This document shows positions 34,542-43,800 of a stretch of DNA of 64,000 nucleotides, in pieces. The notes beneath the pieces were generated by a model. It worked only from the letters and a program-made list of their open reading frames with translations, had not been told where the DNA came from and ran no database searches. This stretch comes from Paracraurococcus sp042666655 (GTDB lineage Bacteria > Pseudomonadota > Alphaproteobacteria > Acetobacterales > Acetobacteraceae): positions 1 through 64,000 of the forward strand of contig NZ_JBHTDE010000004.1 of the NCBI RefSeq assembly GCF_042666655.1. Reading direction: 5' to 3'. The translations under genes were made by a program, and so were the position numbers. Numbering within the stretch: the stretch's first letter is position 1; every line of letters begins with the position of its first letter.

Positions 34542-35399
34542 CTATCGCCGCGCGCGGAACAGCAACGCCAGCCCGGCCAGCGTCACCGCACCGCCGGCGA
34601 GGTCCCCCGGCGCCAGCCGCTCCCCCAGCAGCGCCCAGCCGAACACGCCGGCCAGCGGCGGCGCCAGCAATTGCAGCGCCGCGGCAGTCGCCGGCGGCAA
34701 CCGCTCCAGCATGACGAAATACAGCGCATAGCCGCCGACGCCCACCACCAGCACGCCATACAGCAGCGACAGCAGGAGGGTCGGGCTCGGCGCCGGCGGC
34801 AGCGCCGGCTCGGCCAGCCCAGCCAGCAGCAGCAGCGTCATCGCCGCCATCGTGGTCTGCGCCGCGTTGGCGGTCCATGGGTCGATCCGCCGCCGCGCCG
34901 GGGCGAAGGCGAGGATCCCTGCCGCCTGGCTCAGCGCCCCGCCGAGCGCCAGCCCGATGCTCCAGAGCTCCGCCGCGCCGACCCCGCCGAAGCCGCGCCC
35001 CGCGCCGAGCACCGCCACCCCGAGCCAGCCGAGCCCGAGCCCGGCCCAGGCCAGCGGCGGCACCCGCTGGCGCAGCACCACCACTTCGCCGAGCGCGACG
35101 AAGAGCGGCGCGGTCGAGGACAGCAGCGCCACCAGGCCGGAGGGCAGCACGGTCGAGGCCTTCCAGGCCCCGGCGAGGTAGAGCGCCGAGCCGAAGACCC
35201 CCATCGCCGCCAGCCGCCAAGCATCGGCGCGGCCCGGCCAGATGGCCCTTCGCCAGGCGACCACCGCCAGCAGGATCGGCGCGACCAGGGCGAACCGCGC
35301 CGCCAGGCCCCAGAGCGCCGGCCATTCCGGCACCACGCCCTTGATCGCGGTGAAGGCCGAGGCCCAGATCGCGACGAACAGCAGGCCAAGGCCCGCCAT
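34542..35399 (-). CDS. EamA-family (DMT) transporter
   Basis: 285 residues with ten predicted helices and two EamA repeats, the first beginning MAGLGLLFVAIWASAFTAIK and the second near WSIGLALGGALSQAAGILAF. DMT transporters export amino acids, metabolites or drugs; the substrate is not predictable. It is the last gene of a minus-strand run with folD, a 64-residue protein and yggT/yggU-type genes; 4 bases separate it from the small gene. Confidence 0.88.
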   Translation of the reverse strand: MAGLGLLFVAIWASAFTAIKGVVPEWPALWGLAARFALVAPILLAVVAWRRAIWPGRADAWRLAAMGVFGSALYLAGAWKASTVLPSGLVALLSSTAPLFVALGEVVVLRQRVPPLAWAGLGLGWLGVAVLGAGRGFGGVGAAELWSIGLALGGALSQAAGILAFAPARRRIDPWTANAAQTTMAAMTLLLLAGLAEPALPPAPSPTLLLSLLYGVLVVGVGGYALYFVMLERLPPATAAALQLLAPPLAGVFGWALLGERLAPGDLAGGAVTLAGLALLFRARR

Positions 35400-35403
35400 G
35401 CGA

Positions 35404-35598
35404 TCAGTGCGGCTCCAGAGCCTTCTGGGCCCGCCGCAGCGAGCGGCTGAGCAGCAGCAGCGCCAGCGCCGGCAGGGCCACGCCCGAGATCCGCAGCCAT
35501 TCCGGCGTGCCCAGCGCCGGCAGGCCGATCGCGGCCAGCAGGGCGGTGGCGAGCAAAGCGACGATGCCGAGCACCCGCAACAGGCGATAGAGCCGCAT
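35404..35598 (-). CDS. Small two-helix membrane protein
   Basis: 64 residues starting at 35598, overlapping the folD stop by one base (TGATG). Two membrane helices (LGIVALLATALLAAIGLPAL and the segment ISGVALPALALLLLSRSLRR) end in a charged tail. No family recognised. Tight coupling to folD and to the EamA gene places it in one operon. Confidence 0.7.
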   Translation of the reverse strand: MRLYRLLRVLGIVALLATALLAAIGLPALGTPEWLRISGVALPALALLLLSRSLRRAQKALEPH

Positions 35599-36446
35599 CA
35601 GTGCGCCCCGCGGCGGGCCAGTGCCGCCTCCAGCGTGTTTTCCAGCAGGCAGGCGATGGTCATCGGCCCGACCCCGCCGGGGACCGGCGTGATGGCGGCG
35701 GCGCGCTCGGACGCCTCGGCGAAGGCGACGTCGCCGACCAGCTTGCCGGCAACGTCGCGGTTGATGCCGACGTCGATGACCACGGCACCCGCGCCGATCC
35801 AGTCGCCGCGCACCATCTCGGCACGACCGACGGCGGCGACCAGGATCTCCGCCCGGCGGCATTCGGCGGCCAGGTCCCGCGTCCGGGAATGCGCGATGGT
35901 CACGGTGCAGTCGGCCGAAAGCAGCAGCTGCGCCATCGGCCGGCCGACGATCTGGCTGCGGCCGAGCACCACGGCGCGGGCGCCGGGCAGCCTGGCCCCG
36001 GCCTCGCGCAGCAGGTGCATGACGCCCTTCGGCGTGCAGGGCACCAGGCCATGCTGCTGCGCCGCCAGCCGCCCGGCATTGACCGGATGGAAGCCGTCCA
36101 CGTCCTTGGCCGGGTCGATCGCCGCGATCACCATGTCAGGGCGGATCTGCGGCGGCAGCGGCAGCTGCACCAGGATGCCGTCCACCGCGGGGTCGATGTT
36201 CAGGTCCTCGACCAGCATCAGCAGGTCGGACTCGCGGGTATCGGCGGGCAGGTGGATGGTGGCGCTGTCGAAGCCGGCTGCCGCCGCGGCGCGGTCCTTG
36301 TTGCGGACATAGACGCCGCTGGCCGGGTCCTCGCCGACCCGGACCACGCGCAGCCCGGGGCGGAAGGGCAGGGTGGCGATGCGCGCGGCCAGCTGCCCGC
36401 GCAGCCGCTCCGCCACGGCCTTGCCGTCGATGATCCGTGCCGTCAT
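35598..36446 (-). CDS. folD: Bifunctional methylenetetrahydrofolate dehydrogenase/cyclohydrolase FolD
   Basis: 282 residues, full length. It interconverts 5,10-methylene- and 10-formyl-tetrahydrofolate, supplying formyl groups for purines and initiator tRNA. The substrate-site motifs GVYVRNKDRAAAAAGF and DGILVQLPLPPQI, the NADP-binding loop GRSQIVGRPMAQLLLSA and the C-terminal GGVGPMTIACLLENTLEA are all intact. It overlaps the upstream yggU-type gene by 4 bases. Confidence 0.97.
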   Translation of the reverse strand: MTARIIDGKAVAERLRGQLAARIATLPFRPGLRVVRVGEDPASGVYVRNKDRAAAAAGFDSATIHLPADTRESDLLMLVEDLNIDPAVDGILVQLPLPPQIRPDMVIAAIDPAKDVDGFHPVNAGRLAAQQHGLVPCTPKGVMHLLREAGARLPGARAVVLGRSQIVGRPMAQLLLSADCTVTIAHSRTRDLAAECRRAEILVAAVGRAEMVRGDWIGAGAVVIDVGINRDVAGKLVGDVAFAEASERAAAITPVPGGVGPMTIACLLENTLEAALARRGAH

Positions 36447-36748
36447 GCAAGCGCCTCGAGTCGGGAAGCCAGCGTCTCGGGGTCGCCGGCGATGAAGACC
36501 AGCTTTTCCCTTGCCGCGTGTCCTTGGGCAACCTCCGCGGCGGAGGGAGGCATGCCGAGGGCGCGGGCCAGGGCGGCGCAGACCGCCCGATTGGCGCGGC
36601 CATCCTCCGGCGCCTCGACCACCGCCAACTTCAGCCGCGGGCCGTCCACCCCGGGGGCAAGCCCCTGCAGGCCGGCCCGCCGCGCCCGCGGCTGCACCTT
36701 CACCCGGACCGAGACCCCGCCCGGCTCAGGCCGCCACCAGGGGGTCAG
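36443..36748 (-). CDS. DUF167 (YggU-like) protein, probable non-ATG start
   Basis: About 101 residues. The conserved core VSVRVKVQPRARRAG and the later DGRANRAVCAALARALGMPP mark DUF167. The homologous N-terminus (LTPWWRPEPGG) begins at a CTG at 36748-36746 that overlaps the yggT stop (cTGAcc). No ATG, GTG or TTG lies near; the next in-frame start is a GTG at 37006 inside yggT. A CTG start coupled to yggT termination is my best reading. Function unknown; the family is often next to yggT. Confidence 0.8.
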   Translation of the reverse strand: MTPWWRPEPGGVSVRVKVQPRARRAGLQGLAPGVDGPRLKLAVVEAPEDGRANRAVCAALARALGMPPSAAEVAQGHAAREKLVFIAGDPETLASRLEALA

Positions 36749-37056
36749 AAATACATCCCGCTCCGCAGCAGGGCATTCGCCGTGGCGCCCAGCAGCAGCT
36801 TGGCCGCGGTGATCAGCAGCAGCACCGCCAGCGGCGCCAGGTCCACGGGGCCGAAATTCGGCAGCACCCGGCGCACCCGGGCGAACAGCGGCTCGGTCAC
36901 CCGGTAGAGGAAGTCGGAGATGGTCCAGACCACGCGGTTGCGGGTGTCGAGCACCCCGAACTGGATCAGCATCTGCACCACCACGGCCAGCAGCACGGCC
37001 CACCACAGCAGGTCGAGCACCGCGCTCGCCAGATAGAACACCACATCAAGGAACAT
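36745..37056 (-). CDS. YggT-family membrane protein
   Basis: 103 residues from the ATG at 37056 (MFLDVVFYLASAVLDLLWWA). Two blocks of membrane helices flank the conserved central motif ISDFLYRVTEPLFARVRRVL, which identifies YggT. The protein is implicated in osmotic stress or cell-division-associated functions in other bacteria. It leads the minus-strand operon yggT - yggU-type - folD - small membrane protein - EamA, ahead of the divergent tRNA. Confidence 0.9.
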   Translation of the reverse strand: MFLDVVFYLASAVLDLLWWAVLLAVVVQMLIQFGVLDTRNRVVWTISDFLYRVTEPLFARVRRVLPNFGPVDLAPLAVLLLITAAKLLLGATANALLRSGMYF

Positions 37057-37249
37057 CAGCCGGTCCCGCCAGAAACGCTGGCGCAACCTAGTGACGACAC
37101 CCCGCCGGGACAAGCGCGGGAGGGCCCGCGGGTCTCCCGCCGGCGCCGCCCGGCAGGCCGGCAAGAAAGCCGCCGGCGGTGCTTGACCTGCCCCGCCGGC
37201 TCGGGCATATCGCCGCCCTCCGCGGAACCCAACGCCGCGCGGGTGGTAC

Positions 37250-37325
37250 GGGGCTGTAGCTCAGTTGGGAGAGCGCGTCGTTCGCAATGACGAGGCCAGC
37301 GGTTCGATCCCGCTCAGCTCCACCA
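37250..37325 (+). tRNA. tRNA-Ala (anticodon CGC)
   Basis: A complete cloverleaf: acceptor GGGGCTG / CAGCTCC, D-arm GCTCAGTTGGGAGAGC, anticodon stem CGTCG / TGACG closing the loop TTCGCAA (anticodon CGC), and T-arm AGCGGTTCGATCCCGCT, with CCA encoded. The third acceptor pair is G-U, the alanyl identity determinant. It reads GCG codons, which are abundant in this genome. No integrase or duplicated tRNA end is seen beside it. Confidence 0.97.
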
Positions 37326-37478
37326 TCTCCCTTCCGATGCTCCTGAAGCTTCGTGATCATCGAGTTTCCGGTGAATGCGACGCAAGGTCTGCAACCATAA
37401 CGCTTGTGCGCCACGATGCTGTACCGGGCGCCTGATCGGGCGTAGATAGGCACCCAGGCCCAGGCTGGTGGTGCACCC

Positions 37479-38618
37479 ATGGTTGCCGCCGATGACCGCC
37501 TCGATGCACTGGCCAACCGCTTCTACGATGCGGCCATGGGGATCTGCGGGTGGGATGCGGTCCTGCATGACCTCACCCGCGCCTTCCGGGCCGAGCTGGC
37601 CGCCTTCGGTATCGTCGGGCCGCATGCGCCGGGCCGTATCCTGCATACCGGCATCGACCCTGCTCTGGTGGAACGCTACCTGCTCTGTCATGCCGGGCGG
37701 AACGAACTGGCCTTGCGCACCGAGCACCTGCCAGCCGGGACGGTGGTGACCGATACCGGTTTGATGCCCAAGGCCGAGTTCCGGCAGACCGACTTCTATC
37801 GGGACTGCCTGCGGCCCCTCGGCCTCGACAGCCTGATGAACCTCCGCGCCGCGCGGCATGCGAACGGGCTGGCGGCCAATCTCTGCCTGTTCCGTACCCC
37901 GCGGCAGGGCGATTTCGGCGCCGAGGACATCGCAGCCTATGCGGGCCTGGCGCCGCATCTTTGCCGCGCGGTCGCGTTGCATCTCCGGGTCGCGGAGGCG
38001 GATGGCGACCGCCGGGCGCTGGTCAGCGCGCTGGAGACCCTGCCGCACGCGGCGTTGCTGGTCGATGGTGCGGCCAACGTGCTGCGCACCAATGCCGCCG
38101 GCGCGGCCCTGCTTGCGGCCCGCGACGGGTTGCAGTCCGACCGCGCCAGGGGCGGTGCGCTGCGCGCCCGGCATGCCGAGGAGACCGCGGCGCTGCGCCG
38201 GATGGTGGCGGCGGCGGTCGATGCGCCCGGCCTCGGCGCCGATGGCGCGGAGCCGCTCTGCCTGTCGCGGCCGCCGCCATCCCGGCCGCCGCTGATCGTC
38301 GCAGTGCTTTCGCTCGGTGCCGCCGGCGCCTCCTCCCTGGGGTTGCCGCCCGCCGCCGCGGCGCTGCTGCTGGTGACCGATCCGGCACACCGGCCCGATC
38401 CGCCATCGCGGACCGTGCTCCGCGAGGCCTTCGGCCTGACGCGGGCGGAGGCCGAGGTGGCGGCGCGGGCGGGGCAGGGCGAGGAGGTGGCGCGGATCGC
38501 CGAGGCGCTCGGCATCACCCAGGGCACCACGCGGCTGCACCTGCACCGGGTCTTTGGGAAGACCGGCGTGCACCGGCAGGCGGAACTGGCGCTGGTGCTG
38601 TCGGGGCTGCGCCGCTGA
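37479..38618 (+). CDS. LuxR-type transcriptional regulator
   Basis: 379 residues. The last 65 residues form a LuxR-type helix-turn-helix: FGLTRAEAEVAARAGQGEEV followed by ITQGTTRLHLHRVFGKTGVH. The N-terminal region (about 1-300) contains no recognisable response-regulator receiver; it may hold a PAS/GAF-like sensor (the LVDGAANVLRTNAAGAALLA segment looks PAS-like). Target genes are unknown. Its stop codon lies in an intrinsic terminator. Confidence 0.88.
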   Translation: MVAADDRLDALANRFYDAAMGICGWDAVLHDLTRAFRAELAAFGIVGPHAPGRILHTGIDPALVERYLLCHAGRNELALRTEHLPAGTVVTDTGLMPKAEFRQTDFYRDCLRPLGLDSLMNLRAARHANGLAANLCLFRTPRQGDFGAEDIAAYAGLAPHLCRAVALHLRVAEADGDRRALVSALETLPHAALLVDGAANVLRTNAAGAALLAARDGLQSDRARGGALRARHAEETAALRRMVAAAVDAPGLGADGAEPLCLSRPPPSRPPLIVAVLSLGAAGASSLGLPPAAAALLLVTDPAHRPDPPSRTVLREAFGLTRAEAEVAARAGQGEEVARIAEALGITQGTTRLHLHRVFGKTGVHRQAELALVLSGLRR

Positions 38619-38640
38619 ATCCGGTTCGGCGGATTTTTTT
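38612..38640 (+). terminator. Intrinsic terminator of the LuxR gene
   Basis: CCGCTGAA, loop tccgg, TTCGGCGG (one G-U pair), then A and seven Ts at 38634-38640. The stem overlaps the stop codon. This is the clearest classical rho-independent terminator in the window. Confidence 0.8.
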
Positions 38641-38800
38641 CGTGACCTATATCAGTCATGCGACGCAACCGTGCTGGTGTCGGACTAGCTTTTCCCCACC
38701 GGCGGATTGCACTGGTTGCCATGGCGACGCGAAGCGCCGCGATGGTCATGCAAGTCATACCATCCGCAATCAAAACTTGGACGGCCTAGTGGAGGACACG

Positions 38801-39190
38801 ATGGCTCGCAGCACCGCATTGGCTTCCCTTGCACTCATCGCCGGCCTTGCCGCGACCCCGGTGCTGGCCCAGGCCCCGAGCGACCTCGCCTACCGTCCCG
38901 CCCGGGCCGGAGATGTCCAGGGCGGCAACGTGGTCGGCGGCGGCGTCGCGACCATCAGCGGTGGCGGCGATGACGGGCTGATCACCTACAGCCGCGGCGG
39001 CGCCGGCGGCGGCGCCAGCTTCGACCGGCCCGGCCAGGCCGCCACCTTCGCCGGCAACCACGGCGACAAGCCGTTCTGGAGCTATGGCGCACCGGCCGAG
39101 ACCAGCCCCGGCCGCGAAGCCTGGATGTTGGGCGGCGGCGACGACTCCGCCGTGACCTATCTCAACCCGGCGGGCAGCCGCCGGCCCTGA
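38801..39190 (+). CDS. Small exported glycine-rich protein
   Basis: 129 residues with a signal peptide (MARSTALASLALIAGLAATP, cleavage near VLAQA) and a good ribosome site (ggagg). The mature protein is Gly-rich and carries two related blocks, GGGDDGLITYSRGG and GGGDDSAVTYLNP. I do not recognise a family. It is isolated: upstream is a terminator, and downstream is a convergent lipoprotein gene. Confidence 0.7.
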   Translation: MARSTALASLALIAGLAATPVLAQAPSDLAYRPARAGDVQGGNVVGGGVATISGGGDDGLITYSRGGAGGGASFDRPGQAATFAGNHGDKPFWSYGAPAETSPGREAWMLGGGDDSAVTYLNPAGSRRP

Positions 39191-39351
39191 ACGGGCATCG
39201 CCGATCGCCTCGACCGGGGCAGGATCCGTTCGGCTGGCGCGGGTCGAGCGGGTGTGCCGCCCCAGGATGACTGAGGACGCGGGCCGCGCGGCCGGCCGAT
39301 GGATCGGGTCTGGGACGTGGTGCGCCCCAGGCCCGGGGCGGCTTGTCCGGG

Positions 39352-40758
39352 TCACGGCGGCGCGTGTTCCGGCCCGGCACCTGCAGCACCCTCCCTGGCG
39401 TTGCGGCCCCGGCGTTCCTCGGCGCCGATCCTCGGTTCCGTCAGCAAGGTCAGCCGCAACCGCGCAGGCTGGCCCATGACAAGATGCAGCGCGCCCGGCT
39501 GTGCCAGTACCCCGCCGCAACCATGCCGGGTGGTGCAGAGCCGGTCGCCCTCGACCCGCCAGCGCCATTGCGCCAGCGGCCGCGCGACCTGCCCCAGGGT
39601 CAGGTAGCCGAGCGTGCCGTCCTCGCCCCAGACCGCGAGGACGTTCACCGTCGGCTCCCATTCGAGGCCGCGCAGGCGCCGCCCGGCAAGCGCGGCCCGG
39701 ATCTCCGCCCCATGCAGCCGGCGGCCATGCGGCACCAGCAGCGGCGCTTCCGCCCGCAGCGCGCGCAGCACCTGCTCGGGCGGCATGCCGGTGGTGCAGG
39801 CCTGCGCCACCTCGAAGCCACGGCTGATCGTCAGGTGGCGCGAGGCCGCCGCGCCGCGGCCGAGATCGGGCCGATCCTGGCCGGCGACCTGCGCCGCATG
39901 CACGGGCAGCCCGGCCCGCTGCGCCGCCGCCACCCAGGCGGTCCAGGCGGTGGCCGGCACCATGCGGTCCTGCCGGTCGCCGATGACGTAGATCTCGGCG
40001 CCCGGGCGGATGCCGCCGACGCTCTGCATGGGGTCGGCCAGCTCCGTGGCCCGCATGGTGTAGTCGTCCGGCAGCGAGCCGTCGGGCCGCCGGTAGTAAG
40101 CCGCGAGGTCGAGCGGCGCCGAGCCGATCACCGCGCAGGCGATGTCGTCGCGCCGCGCCAGCAGGTTGGCGACCACCGCCCCGCCGGAGGAGAAGCCGAT
40201 CAGCACCAGCTCCTCGATGCCGAAGCGGCGGCGCAGCGCGGTCAGCGCGGCATCGACCAGCCCGACCTCGGCCGTGGTGTGCCGGTCGCGCGCATGCTCG
40301 CCGGAGGAACCCCGCATGCCCGGGCGGCCAAGCACCAGCACCGGCATGCCGCCGAGCGCCGCGCTGCGGGCCCGCGCCGAGGCATGCCGCGCGGCGTCCG
40401 ACAGTTCGTAGGCCTGGCTCACCTCCTCGACTTCCGGCCGGCCGCCTGTGGTGCGGTAGGCGGCGCCGCCGGCATCGCCGGGCACGTAGACGATCGCCCG
40501 CCGCGCCGGCCGGTCCAGCCCGCCGGCGACGCGCAGGCATTCCGCCCGGTCGCCGCTCCGGACCCAGAGCCCATCCGGCAGCGCCAGGCAGGCCGGCTCC
40601 GAGGCAGTGGCACCGGAGATCAGGCCTTCCCGTGTCGCGGTGTCGGCGGAGAAGCCAGGGGTGGGGGCGGTCGATGCGACGGGGCCGGCGCAGCCGCCGA
40701 GCCATGCCAGCAGGAGCACCACGACACGCCACCGGGGCGTGGCCAGGAAGAGGGGCAA
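39352..40758 (-). CDS. Alpha/beta-hydrolase-like lipoprotein
   Basis: 468 residues. The N-terminus has a signal with a lipobox (LLLAWLGGC, Cys23). The central fold has LGRPGMRGSSGEHARDR (oxyanion region) and the nucleophile elbow GFSSGG (Ser about residue 195). A catalytic Asp is likely in VIGDRQDRMVP. The C-terminal 150 residues do not match a fold I recognise. It would be an outer-membrane or periplasm-anchored esterase; substrate unknown. Confidence 0.75.
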   Translation of the reverse strand: MPLFLATPRWRVVVLLLAWLGGCAGPVASTAPTPGFSADTATREGLISGATASEPACLALPDGLWVRSGDRAECLRVAGGLDRPARRAIVYVPGDAGGAAYRTTGGRPEVEEVSQAYELSDAARHASARARSAALGGMPVLVLGRPGMRGSSGEHARDRHTTAEVGLVDAALTALRRRFGIEELVLIGFSSGGAVVANLLARRDDIACAVIGSAPLDLAAYYRRPDGSLPDDYTMRATELADPMQSVGGIRPGAEIYVIGDRQDRMVPATAWTAWVAAAQRAGLPVHAAQVAGQDRPDLGRGAAASRHLTISRGFEVAQACTTGMPPEQVLRALRAEAPLLVPHGRRLHGAEIRAALAGRRLRGLEWEPTVNVLAVWGEDGTLGYLTLGQVARPLAQWRWRVEGDRLCTTRHGCGGVLAQPGALHLVMGQPARLRLTLLTEPRIGAEERRGRNAREGAAGAGPEHAPP

Positions 40759-40888
40759 GGCTCACCTCTGCTTCGCGGCGCGGCCGGTGCGCGCCGGGCC
40801 GCGGTCGCCACGACATCGATCGATATCAAAGCATGATGGCACGGATCCGCGGCGCCGAGCCGCAATCCGGCGTCATTGCATGCAGGCA

Positions 40889-43800
40889 TCACGGCCGGGC
40901 CATCACCGCGGCGATCGCCTGGCGCAGCCGTTCGGTCTGCAGCGGCTTGGACTCGAACCGGTCCATCCCCGCCGCCCGGCATTCCTCCGCGGTCTCGGCG
41001 GAGGCATGCGCGGTCACCGCGATGATCGGCACCCGCGCCGTCGCATCCGGCAGGGCGCGGATCGCCCGGGTGGCGGCGATGCCGTCCATGCCCGGCATCA
41101 TGATGTCCATCAGCACCAGGTCGAAGGCCCGGGCCTGCACCGCGGCGACCGCCGCGGCGCCGTCCTCCACCGCCTCCGCCTCATGCCCCAGGCGGCGCAG
41201 CAGGGCCAGCGCCACCGCCCGGTTGGCGGCGAGGTCCTCCGCCACCAGCACCCGCAGGGCGGCGGTCGGCGGGGCGCCGTCGGGCGGGGCGGTGTCCGCC
41301 GGGGCGGGCAGGGCCGCCGGCGCATGGCGCAGCGGCAACTCCACCCGGAAGCGGCTGCCCCCGCCGGCGACCCGTTCGAGCGCGATGCCGCCGCCCATGC
41401 TCTCCAGCAGCAGGCGGCTGACCGCGAGGCCGAGGCCGAGGCCGCCGAAGCGCCGTGCGGTCGAGCTGTCGGCCTGGGCGAAGGGCTCGAACAGCCGTGC
41501 CTCGGCTTCCGGCGTGATGCCGATGCCGGTATCGGTGATGCAGATGCCGAGTCGCCAGCCCTCGGTCTCCGCGGCGACCATCGTGGCGTCCAGGGTGATG
41601 CTGCCGGCCTCGGTGAATTTCACCGCGTTGTCGAGCAGCTTGAACAGCACCTGGCGCAGCCGCTCCTCGTCGCCCAGCGCCGCCGCCGGCAGCGCCGGGT
41701 CGAGCTCGAGCGCGAAGGCCAGCCCCTTGGCGGCGGCCCGCGGCGCGATGAGCGCCGCCATGGCGCGGAGCGTCGCGGGCGGCGCGAAGGCGGCCTCCCG
41801 CAGCACCACGCGGCCGCGTTCCAGTCGCGAGACATCGAGGATGTCGTCCACCAGGCCGAGCAGCTGGCGGCCGGATTCGCGCACCGTCTCCAGGTCCGCC
41901 ACCTGGTCGGCGCGCGGCCGGTGCAGCAGCAGCACCTCCGACAGGCCGATCACCGCATTCAGCGGGGTGCGCAATTCGTGGCTGACGATGGCGAGGAATT
42001 CGGTCCGGCTGCGCAGCGCCGCCTCGGCCGCCAGCCGCGCGGTCTCCTGCGCCCGCAGCGCGGCGTGCCGTTCGGTCACGTCGGTATAGGTGCGGATGGT
42101 GCGGCCATCCGGCATGCTGCGCGACCGTACCTCCATCATCCGGCCGTCCGGCAGCCGGCGTTCGTAGCGGTCCAGCCCGGGCTGCGGCCCCTGCAGCGCC
42201 GCCTTGGCCTCGTCCTGCAGCACCGGCTGGCCGGCAAGGTCGCCGCGGTCGAGCTGGAGCTGCAGGATGTCGCGCGCCTCCGCGCCGGGCTGCGCCAGCG
42301 CCGGCGGCAGGCCCAGCAGGTCCACCGCGACGCCGTTGATGAACTGCACGCGCCGGTCCTCGCCCACCAGCAGGATGCCGAGCGGGGCATTCTCGAAGGC
42401 GGCGGCCAGGGCTGCCTGGGCGGCCTCCGCCTGGTCGCGCGCCGCGGCCTCGGCCTGCAGCGCCAGGTGGCGGGCGGTGACGTCGGTGAAGGTGCGGATG
42501 ACCCGCCCATCCTCCAGATGCGTGGTGCGCACGTCGATGACGCGGCCGTCGCGCAGCCGCCGTTCATACGGCGGCATCGGCGGCTCCGGCCCGTCCAGCG
42601 CCGCGCCGGCGGCGTCGGCGATCGCCGGGCTGGCGACAAAATCACCGCGTTCCAGCTGGAAGGCCAGGATGTCGCGCACCGCGACCCCCGGCCTGGCGAG
42701 CGCCGGCGGCAGGTCGACCAGGTCGGCGGCGATGGCATTGATGACCTGCACGTGCCGGTCGGCGCCGATCAGCAGCACGCCATGCGGCACGTTCTGGAAG
42801 GCGGCGGCAAGCGCCGCCTGGGCGGCCTCGGCCTGGTCGCGCGCCGCCTCCTGCGTCCGCAGCGCGGCGTTGTGCGCGGTGACGTCGGTATAGGTGCGGA
42901 TGAAGCGGCCATCGGCCAGGAAGGTGGTGCGCACCTCCATGTCCCGGCCGCGCCGGTTGGTCCGCTGGAAGGTCGGGATCGCCATCGAGCGGTCGAGGAT
43001 GGCGGCCCAGGACCGGGCGACCAGCGGCTCCTCGGCGGCGATCTCGCCCAGCTCCACCTGCAGCTGCAGCAGGTCGGCGACCTTGGCGCCGGGCCTGGCC
43101 GCCTCGGCCGGCAGCCCGGTGAGCTCGACCGCCGTCGGATTCATGATCTGGACGCGGTTGTCGGCGCCGACCAGCAGCACCCCGTGCGGCACATTCTCCA
43201 GCGCCGCGGTCAGCGCCGCCTCGGCCGCCTGGGCCTGGTCGCGCGCCGCCTCCTGCGCCCGCAGCGCGGCATGGTGCGCGGTGACGTCGGTATAGGTGCG
43301 GATGAAGCGCCCATCGGCGAGGAAGTTTGAGCGCACCTCGATCACCCGGCCGTCCGGCTTGACCCGCTGGTAGGTCCGGCCGTCCTGCGCCTGGGCGCGC
43401 ATCGCCAGCCAGGCTTCGGGGATCGAGCCGGCGATCGGCGCGATCTCGCCCACCGCGACCTGATGGGCGATGAGCTCGGCGATCGGGGTGCCCGGCCGGG
43501 CCAGACCGGCCGGCACGCCCGCCAGGTCCACCGCGGCCTGATTGCAGAGCAGGATGCGGTCGTCCGGCCCGATCAGCATCACCCCATGCGGCACGTTCTC
43601 CAGCGCCGCCGCCAGCGCCGCCTCGGCCGCCAGCGCCTGGTCGCGCGCCGCGGCGACGGCGGCGGCGGCGCGGCGCGCCGCGGTGACGTCGGTGAAGGTC
43701 CGCACATGGCTGCCATCCCCGACATGCGCGGTGCGGATCTCGAGCACGCTGCCGTCCGGCCGGCTGCGCAGGGTCACCACCGGCCGCCGGTCCGGGCCGC

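Noticed and set aside
37250..37325. tRNA-Ala as an integration (att) site
   Set aside because: No integrase gene and no repeated tRNA 3' end were found nearby.
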